From the NCBI GenBank assembly GCA_016720825.1, contig JADKJV010000002.1, positions 432,833 through 496,832 of the forward strand: a stretch of 64,000 bases of DNA, read 5' to 3'. This DNA is from Chitinophagaceae bacterium. GTDB taxonomy: Bacteria; Bacteroidota; Bacteroidia; Chitinophagales; Chitinophagaceae. The position numbers and the translations under genes were made by a program. Positions within the stretch are counted from its first letter, which is position 1, and each line of letters begins with the position of its first letter. Under the pieces are notes generated by a model. That model ran no database searches, was not told where the DNA came from, and saw nothing but the letters and a program-made list of their open reading frames with translations. Positions 9,801 to 18,766 of the stretch are shown here, piece by piece.

Positions 9801-10779
9801 CCAGGTCCGGAAGCACAACCACCTTCACCACGTACATAATATGTAGTAGTTGCGGCAGGTGTAACTGTAATTGAAGGACCAGTACCTACTAAAGTACCAC
9901 CGGCAGAACCAGTGTACCATTTCCAATCCTGTGCAGCATTCAGGCCGCCACCAACAACAGATAATGTAGCAGAAGAACCGTTACATACTGAAGGAGGAAG
10001 CGGAGAAATTACAGGAGCTGCTGCAGGCGTTGTGCTTGCGCAGCTTAAGCTATAGTCAAGTTGGAATGGCATATCCTGAGGCACTGCACCATCGAGACAG
10101 GCAGCCCATGTATTTGCACCTACATCGTGTGTTGAATGGCATTGTCACCAGCCTGGCCTTGTACACCAACTACAGTTTTAGCGGGTGAGAAATTGCTGGC
10201 CAGTCCATTGTCCAGTTGCCACTCTATCCAGTAGCTACCAGAAGGTAAAACAGTGTTTACTGTTGCTTCAATTTTCCAGATCTGACGGGTTGTACCGGGA
10301 GTAGCATTGAAAATACGGTACATACTTGCAGTGGATGAAGCAGAAAAACGGTTGGTAGTTAAATCTCCAAAGATTGGAGCGGGGCTACCAGTTGAAGGGT
10401 TCGTGTTAAAAATCTGCACCCGGATAACTGTATAGGGTGAAGTGGCACCGGCATATCCTGTTGAATACGCATAAGCGGTGAACTTGGAAAGAGACCATGA
10501 CTGGCCGCTGGGAACAGTAAAGTTATCCGCCAGAGAAAATCCGTTGGTAACACTGTTGGTAAAACCGGCATTAACGTTACCGGGCTGAACTTCACTCCAG
10601 GTGAAACCAACCGGGGCAGCAGTACCGCCAGTAGCAGTAGCTCCCGTCGAGAGAGGGCCATTAATGTAAGGCTGGGCATTAGAAACACCCGACCCCGCAA
10701 AAAGGCAAAACAAGACGAAAAGCATGGGTAACTTCCTTGAAAGGCTTACCCAGTTTTTAAGCGTAAATCTTGGTTGCAT
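6827..10779 (-). CDS. Large T9SS-exported multidomain surface protein (one frameshift)
   Basis: About 1,315 residues. Start chosen at the ATG at 10779 (MQPRFTLKNWVSL..), which puts a hydrophobic signal peptide (LPMLFVLFCLFAGSGVSNAQ) near the N-terminus. An N-terminal domain without a named match is followed by the frame break near 10118; GDNAIQHT then continues as DVGANTWAACLDGAVPQDMP in the other frame. The second part holds an Ig-like module, a proprotein-convertase P-like domain (SVTLSGFTHTWASDVDIVLVSP..), a choice-of-anchor-J region (DWTVAIPLPAGWNQ..), three or more Ig-like repeats of about 90 residues (YQWQ.STDGG..YANV), and a type A sorting domain (IYPNPTTGRFQV..GTYTVKV). No catalytic motif is visible. 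Likely an adhesin or matrix protein secreted by the Por system and attached outside the cell. Thr-, Val- and Ala-rich. Confidence 0.85.
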
Positions 10780-10976
10780 AATGGTGAGATTTTTTATTGA
10801 ATGATTAAAGTCATCCATAGCTGGACGACTGCTTTGATGAGCCGAAATAGATTGATTGAAAATAAGTGTAGGAATGTATAATTTCCCCATAGGCCGTTTT
10901 TAGTCCGGGTAAAGATAATAGTTTTAAATTAATAGCCTGAAATTGCCCAGAAAATATTTTGTCCACAAGAGGTTAA

Positions 10977-11414
10977 TTACCACTTGTCTACCTCTTCTGA
11001 GGCTGTTCCATTGCCGGAATTTGCGTCCGAAACCCCTGAAATCTCAGTTGTTTTTTCTGCAGGTTCAACTGGCGCAGACTGTTCAGAAGCGCCTTCCATC
11101 ATTTGTGCAGATTCTTCATTCACATCGTCATGATTGAATGCATCAAAATCAAAATCAGGCATCAGCTCGGTTTTTACATAATCCACAGCTTCGCCTAATG
11201 CTTTAATGAATTTGTTGAAATCTTCTTTGTAGAGGAAAATTTTGTGTCTGTCGTAACCATTATCATCAAACCTTTTACGGCTTTCTGTAATGGTGAGGTA
11301 ATAATCATTACCCCTGGTGGCCCTTACATCAAAAAAATAGGTTCTTCTCTTTCCGGCCCTGATTCTCTTGCTGTAAATGCTTTCCAGCTTCTTGTCGTTA
11401 TTCTCGTAAGCCAC
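10977..11414 (-). CDS. DUF3276 PUR-alpha-like nucleic-acid-binding protein
   Basis: 145 residues. The N-terminal 100 form the DUF3276/PUR domain typical of Bacteroidota (YSKRIRAGKRRTYFFDVRATRGNDYYLTITESRKRF), a fold that binds single-stranded DNA or RNA. The C-terminal tail is acidic and of low complexity. The start at 11414 (MAYENNDKKLESIYSKRI) fits the family. A minus-7 box lies 63 bases upstream. Its role in the cell is not established; conservation suggests a housekeeping nucleic-acid role. Confidence 0.88.
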   Translation of the reverse strand: MAYENNDKKLESIYSKRIRAGKRRTYFFDVRATRGNDYYLTITESRKRFDDNGYDRHKIFLYKEDFNKFIKALGEAVDYVKTELMPDFDFDAFNHDDVNEESAQMMEGASEQSAPVEPAEKTTEISGVSDANSGNGTASEEVDKW

Positions 11415-11476
11415 GATCTAATGTTTTAGCAGTTAATGAATTGCTCTGGTATTACCCCTGGTTCATGAGGGATATA

Positions 11477-11484
11477 CAAATATA
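11477..11484 (-). promoter_or_regulatory. Candidate minus-7 box for DUF3276 gene
   Basis: Minus-strand TATATTTG, a full match to TAnnTTTG, 63 bases before the start codon. Confidence 0.5.
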
Positions 11485-11581
11485 GAATTGTTTTTGAAAC
11501 AGCCAAATCCGGATTTAACATCCCGGCCTTTGTAAATCAGCGAGTTAGGAAAAAACTGTTAAAATATTTAGTGAACGGTAC

Positions 11582-13417
11582 TCAATTTCCAGCAGCCTGG
11601 TCTTCCTCCAGCTGGCGTTCATAGAGCCCTGCATAGTAGCCGCCGGGTATGGCCAGTAACTGGTCATGTGTTCCCTGTTCCACAATTTTCCCTTCTTCCA
11701 GTACAATAATTTTATCAAAATTCATCAGGGAAAAAATCCGGTGTGTAATAATCAATGCGGTTTTTTTATGGAGATATTCATTGAGGTTTCCGATAATTTC
11801 CTGTTCAGTCCTTGCATCCACGGCACTGAGACAATCATCAAAAATTATCAGCCCCGGGTTTTTGAGTAAAGCACGTGCTATGGATATCCTTTGTTTCTGC
11901 CCGCCACTGAGTGTAACACCCCGCTCCCCTATCATCGTCTGGTATTGCTCGGGGAACTGCTCAATTTCCCTGTGAACCACGGCACGTTTCGCAGCGGTCA
12001 TCACTTCATCAATAGATGCCTGCTGCCTTCCGAAACGGATATTGTTTTCCACTGTATCGCTGAATAAAAAAACATCCTGCGGCACATAACTGATTTGTTC
12101 ACGCAACGTGCGCAGCGTATGCTCCCCGATTTCTTTCCCATCCAGGCTGATCTTTCCGGATGTAACATCATACATACGCAGTATCAGCTGTGCAATGGTT
12201 GATTTGCCACTGCCTGTACGTCCTACAATGGCAATTTTCTCTCCCGGGATTATGGTTAAACTGAAATCGCGGATCGCTTCTATGCCTGTATGGGGATAAG
12301 TGAAATTCACCTGGTTAAATTCAATCGCACCTTTCAGTTCCACATGCTGTGCGCCCGGGTTATCGTGTATAACTGGCTCCATATCCAGGAATTCATTGAT
12401 CCTTCTCTGTGATGCCGCAGCCCGCTGGATCATACTGGCCGTAAGCCCAATGGCACTTACCGGAAAAGTGAGCATATTAATATACATCACAAACTCAAGG
12501 ATGGTATTCAGCCCGATCTGGTGTGTGCCATGTATATAATACAGACCGCCAATCATGATCGTGAGTAATGTACTTAAGCCAATAAGCAGTGTGATAGAGG
12601 GGAAATAAACGGCTTCCACTTTTGCCAGGCCCACTGCATTTTTCCGGTAGGTTTCACTGTTCTTCGTAAAAAAACCGAGCATGGCTTTTTCCTGTACAAA
12701 AGATTTGATCACCCTGATCCCGGAATACGTTTCCTGCGCATTGGTGGTGAGATTACTCAATGAGGCCTGTATCTGTTCGCTTTTCCGGTTAATGGTATTG
12801 TTCACATAATAAATCGTAATCGCCAGGATTGGCAGCGGGGCCAGTACATACATCGTTAACTCCTGGTCGCGTTTCAGCATAAAAAATACGCTGAGCGAGA
12901 TAATGGCCACCAGGTTTCCGAGATACATAATAGCCGGACCGGTAAACATCCGCACACGGCTTACATCCTCCGCAATCCGGTTCATGAGGTCGCCGGTACT
13001 GTGTGTTTTATAAAAGCCTGTATCCAGTCTTTCGTAATGCCGGTAGATTTCGTTTTTCTGGTCGTATTCTATATGGCGGCTCATCACGATTATCGTTTGC
13101 CGCATCAGGAACAGGAAAAAAGCCCGGAGTAATGCGAGTAACAATATCGTAATCCCGAATAAAGCCACAACCGTCAGGCCTTTGTATCCCGCATCTGCAA
13201 TCCATGATGCGACCCGTTGTACGAGCCCGTCATACTTTGCCGGTTGTGCCGGTGCATGATAACCAGGAATCTGCTGCTGCACATAATCAATTACAAAACC
13301 CGTTATCTGCGGGGAAAGGACGTTGAAATAATTGGAAAGGAAAACAAACAGCAACCCCAATCCGAACCGGAGTCTGTATTTCCAGAAGTATTTATTCAGC
13401 GCGCCGAGTTGTTTCAA
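11582..13417 (-). CDS. ABC exporter, fused permease and ATPase
   Basis: 611 residues. The N-terminal 330 or so form a six-helix transmembrane domain of the type I exporter class; the C-terminal part is the ATPase. Visible motifs are Walker A GRTGSGKST near residue 400, signature LSGGQKQR near 504, Walker B LIIFDDCLSAVD and the switch histidine in ALIITHRI. It works as a homodimer or half-transporter in the inner membrane. The family (MsbA/LmrA-like) moves lipids, drugs or peptides; the sequence does not tell which. It stands alone, preceded by a repeat-rich intergenic region. Start at 13417 (MKQLGALNKYFWKYRLR) fits relatives. Confidence 0.92.
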   Translation of the reverse strand: MKQLGALNKYFWKYRLRFGLGLLFVFLSNYFNVLSPQITGFVIDYVQQQIPGYHAPAQPAKYDGLVQRVASWIADAGYKGLTVVALFGITILLLALLRAFFLFLMRQTIIVMSRHIEYDQKNEIYRHYERLDTGFYKTHSTGDLMNRIAEDVSRVRMFTGPAIMYLGNLVAIISLSVFFMLKRDQELTMYVLAPLPILAITIYYVNNTINRKSEQIQASLSNLTTNAQETYSGIRVIKSFVQEKAMLGFFTKNSETYRKNAVGLAKVEAVYFPSITLLIGLSTLLTIMIGGLYYIHGTHQIGLNTILEFVMYINMLTFPVSAIGLTASMIQRAAASQRRINEFLDMEPVIHDNPGAQHVELKGAIEFNQVNFTYPHTGIEAIRDFSLTIIPGEKIAIVGRTGSGKSTIAQLILRMYDVTSGKISLDGKEIGEHTLRTLREQISYVPQDVFLFSDTVENNIRFGRQQASIDEVMTAAKRAVVHREIEQFPEQYQTMIGERGVTLSGGQKQRISIARALLKNPGLIIFDDCLSAVDARTEQEIIGNLNEYLHKKTALIITHRIFSLMNFDKIIVLEEGKIVEQGTHDQLLAIPGGYYAGLYERQLEEDQAAGN

Positions 13418-13489
13418 TGACGGGGTTTGGTGCGAAATTAGTTGAAGAGGGGAAATGCTGGAGGAATTTTGTTAAGTGGAGGGAAAAAA

Positions 13490-13770
13490 TGGTTGGAAGT
13501 TGGAGGTTGGACGTTGGACGTTTCCTAAACCAGGTAGTGAACTACAGGAAAGTGGGTGACCTAAATCAGCTGTTGGAATGTTGGATCGTTGGAATGTTTC
13601 CTAAAACCGAAACTTCCATTGAATGTTTTGAATGATTCTGAAGATCGAAAAAAGAGGGAAAGGCCAGATTGAAGAACATTCCAACAATCCAACTTTCCAA
13701 CAATCGAACAAAAAAAGACTTTTCGATCTTTCAGGTTCAACCTCCAACTTCCAAATTTCCAACCTGTAAC
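13490..13770. repeat. Nested inverted GTTGGAA-word repeats
   Basis: The 357-base gap 13418-13774 holds words of 7 bp (GTTGGAA, GTTGGAG, GTTGGAC, GTTGGAC at about 13493-13521) and of 8 bp (GTTGGAAT, GTTGGATC). Their reverse complements follow at 13676-13711 and 13738-13764. Matching outer arms share TTGGAAGTTGGAGGTTG, and inner arms share a GAAGATCGAAAA-type block around 13640 and 13717. The whole could fold into one long branched hairpin downstream of the GH16 gene. I see no gene here. Confidence 0.7.
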
Positions 13771-13774
13771 CTTT

Positions 13775-14589
13775 TCACTGGTACACCCTCACATAATCCA
13801 CTTCCATCCTTTGCGGGAATACCGTATCATCCACCCCGTATTTACCGCCCCAGTCCCCTCCTACTGCAATATTCAGCAGCAGGTGGAATTCTGATCGAAA
13901 GGCCATGCTGCGATACCCGTGTGGTTATTTTTAAAAATATGGAATACCTCTCCATCGATCATAAAACGCATTTCTTCTGCAGTCCATTCCATACTATATA
14001 TATGGAATACTTTGTCGTTATCAGTAACTACTGCTGATTTAGAATCCTGGGTACCCCGCATGCCATTGTAAGCATCAGTATGCAGGGTGCTGAAAATGGA
14101 ATCATGCCAGTAGCCCACATTTTCCATAATATCTATTTCCCCGCTGGTTGGCCAGCCGCCATAAGCCCATTTGGTAGGCAGCATCCAAACTGCAGGCCAC
14201 ATACCCCTGCCTGCCGGGAGTTTAGCGCGTATTTCAATGCGTCCATATTTCCAGTCACCCTTATCTCGAGTAACTAACCTGGCAGATGTATACTCTGCAT
14301 CTTCCCATTTTTCTTTCTTAGCCTCAATAACCAGATTACCACCTTCCAGACGGGCATTGTCAGTCCTGTTCCAGGTGTAATACTGCAATTCCTTGTTACC
14401 CCAGCCACAGTTCTGCGGACAGCCACGGCCATGATCATAACTCCATTTGGCCGAATCCGGCAGTCCCTGCCCATTGAATTCATCAGACCAGACCAGGGTT
14501 GAAAATTTTTTCTGTGCGTTTGCAGCCTGTATGGAAAAGCCCAGTACCAAGAGCAACAGGATGTGTGATTTATTAATTATGAGTTTCAT
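13775..14589 (-). CDS. GH16 endo-beta-glucanase, secreted (one frameshift)
   Basis: About 271 residues with a signal peptide (ILLLLVLGFSIQAANAQ) and one glycoside hydrolase family 16 domain. The catalytic motif EIDIME is at residues 151-156 (nucleophile E151, acid/base E156). The upstream W-rich segment AGRGMWPAVWMLP is typical of laminarinases and lichenases. The frame breaks near 13888 in GAATTC, where one T appears missing. Restoring it gives HLLLNIAVGGDWGG..MEVDYVRVYQ, the normal GH16 end, with the stop at 13775. It is the last gene of the glucan locus and probably hydrolyses internal beta-1,3 or beta-1,3/1,4 bonds in the periplasm or outside the cell. Confidence 0.9.
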
Positions 14590-14731
14590 GTGAGCTGATT
14601 ATAGTTGTCCCTAAAAAAGAAACTTAAAAAAAAGTGGAGGTAATTACCTGGAAAAGCATCTACGTTCCACTTTCTAACGATTGCTTATTTGCTAAAACTG
14701 CTCATTTTAAGGGTTGTGTTATTTGAAAAAC

Positions 14732-15757
14732 CTATTGATATACCCTTACATAATCTATTTCCATTGCTGAACTTACAAATGCCGGATCAATAGTTCCTCC
14801 GAAATTCCCACCCATTGCCACATTCATGATGATGAAAAATGGCTGGTTAAATGGAAGGCTTGCTGAATTATTGAAAGTATAATACACCGCCCCATCCACT
14901 GAAAACTTGATGGAGGATGCAGTCCACTCCGCTGCATAGATGTGAAATTCAGTTGTGGCGTTGCTTATCACAGTAGTCCCTCCATCGGCACTGCCTCCGG
15001 AATGTCCCGGGTGGTGTAAAGTGCCATAAATGGTATTTAACTGACGGCCCAAATGTTCCATTACATCTATTTCCCCGCAGGCTGGCCAGCCTGCCGTTGC
15101 GAAATTGCTTCCCAGCATCCAGAATGCAGGCCAGGTTCCGGCGCCAACGGGCATTTTAGCCCTGGCTTCGATTTTTCCATATTTGAATGTGAATTTATCT
15201 TTTGATAAAAGCCTGGCGGAAGTATATGAACTGCCACTGAAACTTTCTGCTTTGGCAATAATTTTCAGTGTACCACCGGAAATGGTTGCATTGTCAATAC
15301 GGTTTGTATAGTACTGAAGTTCATTATTACCCCAACCACCTGCACCGAGATCATAACCCCATTTAGAAGGATTAGGTGAACCGGCCACATCAAATTCATC
15401 AGACCAGACCATTGTCATAGCCCTGACTACTGTTACAGAAATGGATTTTGACAGGGTTTGACCTCCGGAACTTTTGGCCGTTACATTAACGGTGTATGTA
15501 CCCGACGAAGGGTACTGGTAAGTAACTACTCCGCCAGCAACGGTTTGGAAAACACCATTGCCGTAATCAAAATCATAACTGACAGCATTGGTAGCAGTGG
15601 CTGTAAATGCAACGTTGCCGCTGTTATCAGTACTTACAACCGCAGTAACACTCAGGTTTGTGGGCGGTGTATTGTTACCTGGAGGATTCTTATCCTTTTT
15701 GCAGGATCCCGCGATCAGCGGGATTGCCATGATTATACAGAACAATCGTTTTAACAT
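14732..15757 (-). CDS. PKD-GH16 lipoprotein, beta-glucanase
   Basis: 341 residues. A lipoprotein signal (AIPLIAGSC, Cys19, followed by KKD) is followed by a PKD domain at about 35-110 and a GH16 domain at about 115-341. The catalytic motif EIDVME is at 229-234, with the acceptor-side ELQYYTNR and the terminal MEIDYVRVYQ. It is probably displayed on the cell surface, where it would cut the glucan into oligosaccharides for the SusC/D pair. It differs from the neighbouring GH16 by its lipid anchor and PKD module, suggesting one surface and one periplasmic or released enzyme. Gap to the next gene upstream is only 3 bases, so they are co-transcribed. Confidence 0.93.
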   Translation of the reverse strand: MLKRLFCIIMAIPLIAGSCKKDKNPPGNNTPPTNLSVTAVVSTDNSGNVAFTATATNAVSYDFDYGNGVFQTVAGGVVTYQYPSSGTYTVNVTAKSSGGQTLSKSISVTVVRAMTMVWSDEFDVAGSPNPSKWGYDLGAGGWGNNELQYYTNRIDNATISGGTLKIIAKAESFSGSSYTSARLLSKDKFTFKYGKIEARAKMPVGAGTWPAFWMLGSNFATAGWPACGEIDVMEHLGRQLNTIYGTLHHPGHSGGSADGGTTVISNATTEFHIYAAEWTASSIKFSVDGAVYYTFNNSASLPFNQPFFIIMNVAMGGNFGGTIDPAFVSSAMEIDYVRVYQ

Positions 15758-15760
15758 ACA

Positions 15761-16660
15761 TCAGGGTTTAACTTTCAGTTTCTGATACCATGAGTTTCCA
15801 TCAATGCCAATATTCCGCAGGCTTACTGTGGTGGGTGTAATCGCCAGTATTTCATACGTTACACCTCCGGTACCAAAATTAATAATTCCGTTACCAGGTA
15901 CTGTAAACTGTATTTGGGTGGAATTAGCGGGAGTAGAACCAGATGTGGCATTCTGGAATATCAGTTGCTTATTACCACCGGGGATGACTCCATAACAGTT
16001 ATCAGCACCGCCAAATCCATAAAATGCTGAGGCGGCTCCGATAGAGAATGATTGGCCTTTATTATCAAGGTTCATGAAAATCCTTCCGGCCGCATCTTTT
16101 GAAAAAGTGATTTCATCATCGTAAGCACATGGCTCACGGGTATTGGGGCCGGCAGCGTACCATATCGGTGAAAATTCGTTTGCCGGGCCTACACCGAAAT
16201 GCCCGTTTGCATCTTTATCAGTAACCCAGATCCTGGAACTGCCATTGGTCAGGGCTGAAACAATATTTGCGGGGATTTCAAAGGCTACAAACACCCTTAC
16301 CCTTTTACTGATGGTGGAAATAGCACCACCGGTACCTACTGCATTCACAGTAATGGTATAATCTGCTGTACCCGGATTGGCATATTTATAAGCGATCACA
16401 CCTGAAGGAACCACTTTGGTTACACCATCTCCAAAGTCAATGTTATATGTCAGTGCCCCTGTGGATGCTGCATTAATATTCACAAACCCTGTGCCGTTGC
16501 CATTTGGATTACTTGCATCCATACCAACAATGGTAGCGCTTAGGCTAAGTCCTTCAGGGGCCTTCAGGTCACCGAAGGAATAACTGGTTTTCTTACAGCC
16601 GCTGATAAATACCAGGGCAGCGAGTAAGATCATACCATATATTTTAAACTGCTTTCTCAT
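15761..16660 (-). CDS. PKD-domain surface lipoprotein of the glucan locus
   Basis: 299 residues with a lipoprotein signal (VFISGC followed by KKT). A PKD-like domain (YNIDFGDGVTK..ITVNAVG) occupies about 40-125. A C-terminal domain of about 170 residues (RIWVTDKDANGHFGVGPANEFSPIWYAAGPN..) is often seen beside GH16 enzymes in Bacteroidota; I know no assigned activity. By position (SusE/SusF place) it is likely a glycan-binding surface protein. It lies 3 bases from the GH16 lipoprotein and 17 from the preceding gene. Confidence 0.8.
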   Translation of the reverse strand: MRKQFKIYGMILLAALVFISGCKKTSYSFGDLKAPEGLSLSATIVGMDASNPNGNGTGFVNINAASTGALTYNIDFGDGVTKVVPSGVIAYKYANPGTADYTITVNAVGTGGAISTISKRVRVFVAFEIPANIVSALTNGSSRIWVTDKDANGHFGVGPANEFSPIWYAAGPNTREPCAYDDEITFSKDAAGRIFMNLDNKGQSFSIGAASAFYGFGGADNCYGVIPGGNKQLIFQNATSGSTPANSTQIQFTVPGNGIINFGTGGVTYEILAITPTTVSLRNIGIDGNSWYQKLKVKP

Positions 16661-16677
16661 GATTAGTTTTTTTGAGT

Positions 16678-18745
16678 TTAGTTAAGTCGGATATCGTCAA
16701 AAAGGAAAGTGAAATTGGCTGAACCATCACCCATTGTACCATTGTCAAAAATCAGTACAACTTTCTGGTATGAATTAGCGGTATTGATGCCGCTGTAGTC
16801 GAATGTCAGGTCTTCCCAGCCATTTGCCACGGTAGTCAGTACTTCCTTTTCATAGAAGATTCCGCCATTGGTCAGGTTTTCCACTTTGAGCAGTACTTTG
16901 GCTCCAACCCTTGGTGAATATACTTTCATCTTGAAAGTATGCAGTACTGAAAAATTAATAGGGGCATCCAGGGCTATCCAGCTGCCTCCCCAGGGCTGAC
17001 CGGCGTTTTTAACCATCTTACCCACTTTGGCACTGGTATTAATACCGCCAGACTGCGGGTTATTGATTCTTGTTACATCTCCGCCATCGAAATTGGTGAA
17101 TGTATAATTCAAAGTGCCTGATTCAAAGTCAAGAGGCAAAGCAAGTCCTGTGATATTCACCGGCAGGAAAGTAACATCATCCCAGTAGAATATTTTACCA
17201 TCACCTGCTGTTCCGAAATTGAAGAAGACGGATGCCATATCATACGTATAGGCCAGGTTTAAAGCTGCTGTACCGGATGCCTGGTTTGAAAAATCAAAAA
17301 CCAGTGTTTCCCAGGCGTTGGCAACTGTTGTGAGTTTCTCAGTTTCCACTGAATGCGTATCGTTATTCCTGTCTTCAACTTTTAAACGAACCGGCAATCC
17401 AACTGCAGGTGAATAAACACGCAGGCTCATTTGGGTTGCTGTTGCAGAGAATGCCAGCGGCGTTGTAAATCCAGCGCCAATTGTTGTGCCAGCCCAGGGT
17501 TTCAGCACCGGAGGGTTTGGTTGTTTTCTTAACATTATTGGCTGCATTACCCGGATCAGCAGCGTTCACGGTTTGATTACCGCCAAAATCAACCATTGTG
17601 TAATTAACCCCCTGCCAGGTCGAATGTAACAGGCAATGCCAGTAAACTGGGGGAATTGTATTTGTAAGGCGGATGTCATCAAACAGGAAAGTATAGTTTG
17701 CAGAACCATCACCCATAGTTCCATTGTCAAAAATCAAAACAATGTGATGATAACTGTTCGCTGTATTTATTGCAGAATAGTCAAATACCAGGTCTTCCCA
17801 GGCATTGGCCACAGAAGTGGTTACTTCTTTCTCATAGTTCTGTGCGCTGTTGGCAGAATTCTCCACTTTCAGCAGCACTTTGGCGCCGATACGGGGAGAA
17901 TAAACTTTCATGCGGAAGATTTTATTTGCGGAAAAATCAATGGCACTGCTCAGTCCGATCCAGAACCACCCAGGTCTGCCCGGTATTTTTAACCATCCTG
18001 GCTACTTTGGAAGAGGTGTTGATCCCATTTGACTGCGGGTTATTCAGCACAGTAACGGCACCGCCGTCAAAATTATTCCATGCATAATTGATTGTTGAAG
18101 ATTCAAAAGTAACAGGCAGCAGCAACGGATCCACAATACTTACCGCTACGATTTTCTGGGTGGTGGCAGCACCGCCGCTGAATGCAATCACTTTCACATT
18201 AAAATTCCCTGTTGTCGCGTAAATATGGCTTACAACCTGTCCTTCCAGGAAGGTCAGCGGTATTTCATTTGGATTATCACCGAAATAAACTTTGAAGTTG
18301 GTTTCATATAAAGCGGTTGCAGAAACATTCACTTTAAAGTTATTACCCGCATCAATGGCAGCCGTTACTTCAGGTTCTCGGGAGCCCTGAAAGAAACAGT
18401 CAGCTGTTTGGTTACCTCTGCTGATTTACCTGAAACGGACCAGGCTACCAGTTTTACGTTGTATACGCCTTCTGCATACGTGTGGGTGGTATTCTTTCCA
18501 GCCAGTACTTTAGCCGGTGTAGTAACAGCATCTCCATAATACACATCATAAGAAACAGCGTTTGTTCCGTTTGGTGTGATTGTTACAAAACCCGTGTTAT
18601 CCTGGGTAATTTCAAAAAGAGCAGTTAATGCTTCAGGTGCTTTGCCCGCATCCACAAACGCAGTATCGGTATACGTATCTTTTTTACAGCCGGGCATCAT
18701 CAATACCCATAAAGCCAGGCTGAATATTATTTTAATTGCTTTCAT
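16678..18745 (-). CDS. PKD plus repeated CBM-like modules lipoprotein (frameshifted)
   Basis: About 690 residues in full, now spread over several frames. It starts with a lipoprotein signal (LWVLMMPGC followed by KKD), then two PKD-like domains, then three carbohydrate-binding-like modules. Modules one (about 18115-17670) and three (about 17140-16680) are near copies: both run from LP-FES..NFDGG through KVYSPR-GAKVLLKVEN to FDNGTMGDGSAN-TFLFDDIRL. Module two is more distant (TMVDFGGNQ..WAGTTIGAGF). Frame changes are seen near 18372, 17968, 17640, 17607 and 17496, each resuming at once in conserved sequence. This SusE/F-position protein probably holds glucan at the cell surface for SusC/D. The frameshift count is high for one gene, so true decay cannot be excluded. 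Confidence 0.78.
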
Positions 18746-18766
18746 AATTGCTGATTTTAGTGGTGA

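Noticed and set aside
7506..9839. Plus-strand frames of 60-169 residues
   Set aside because: Antisense shadows of the T9SS protein gene, without homology or start signals.
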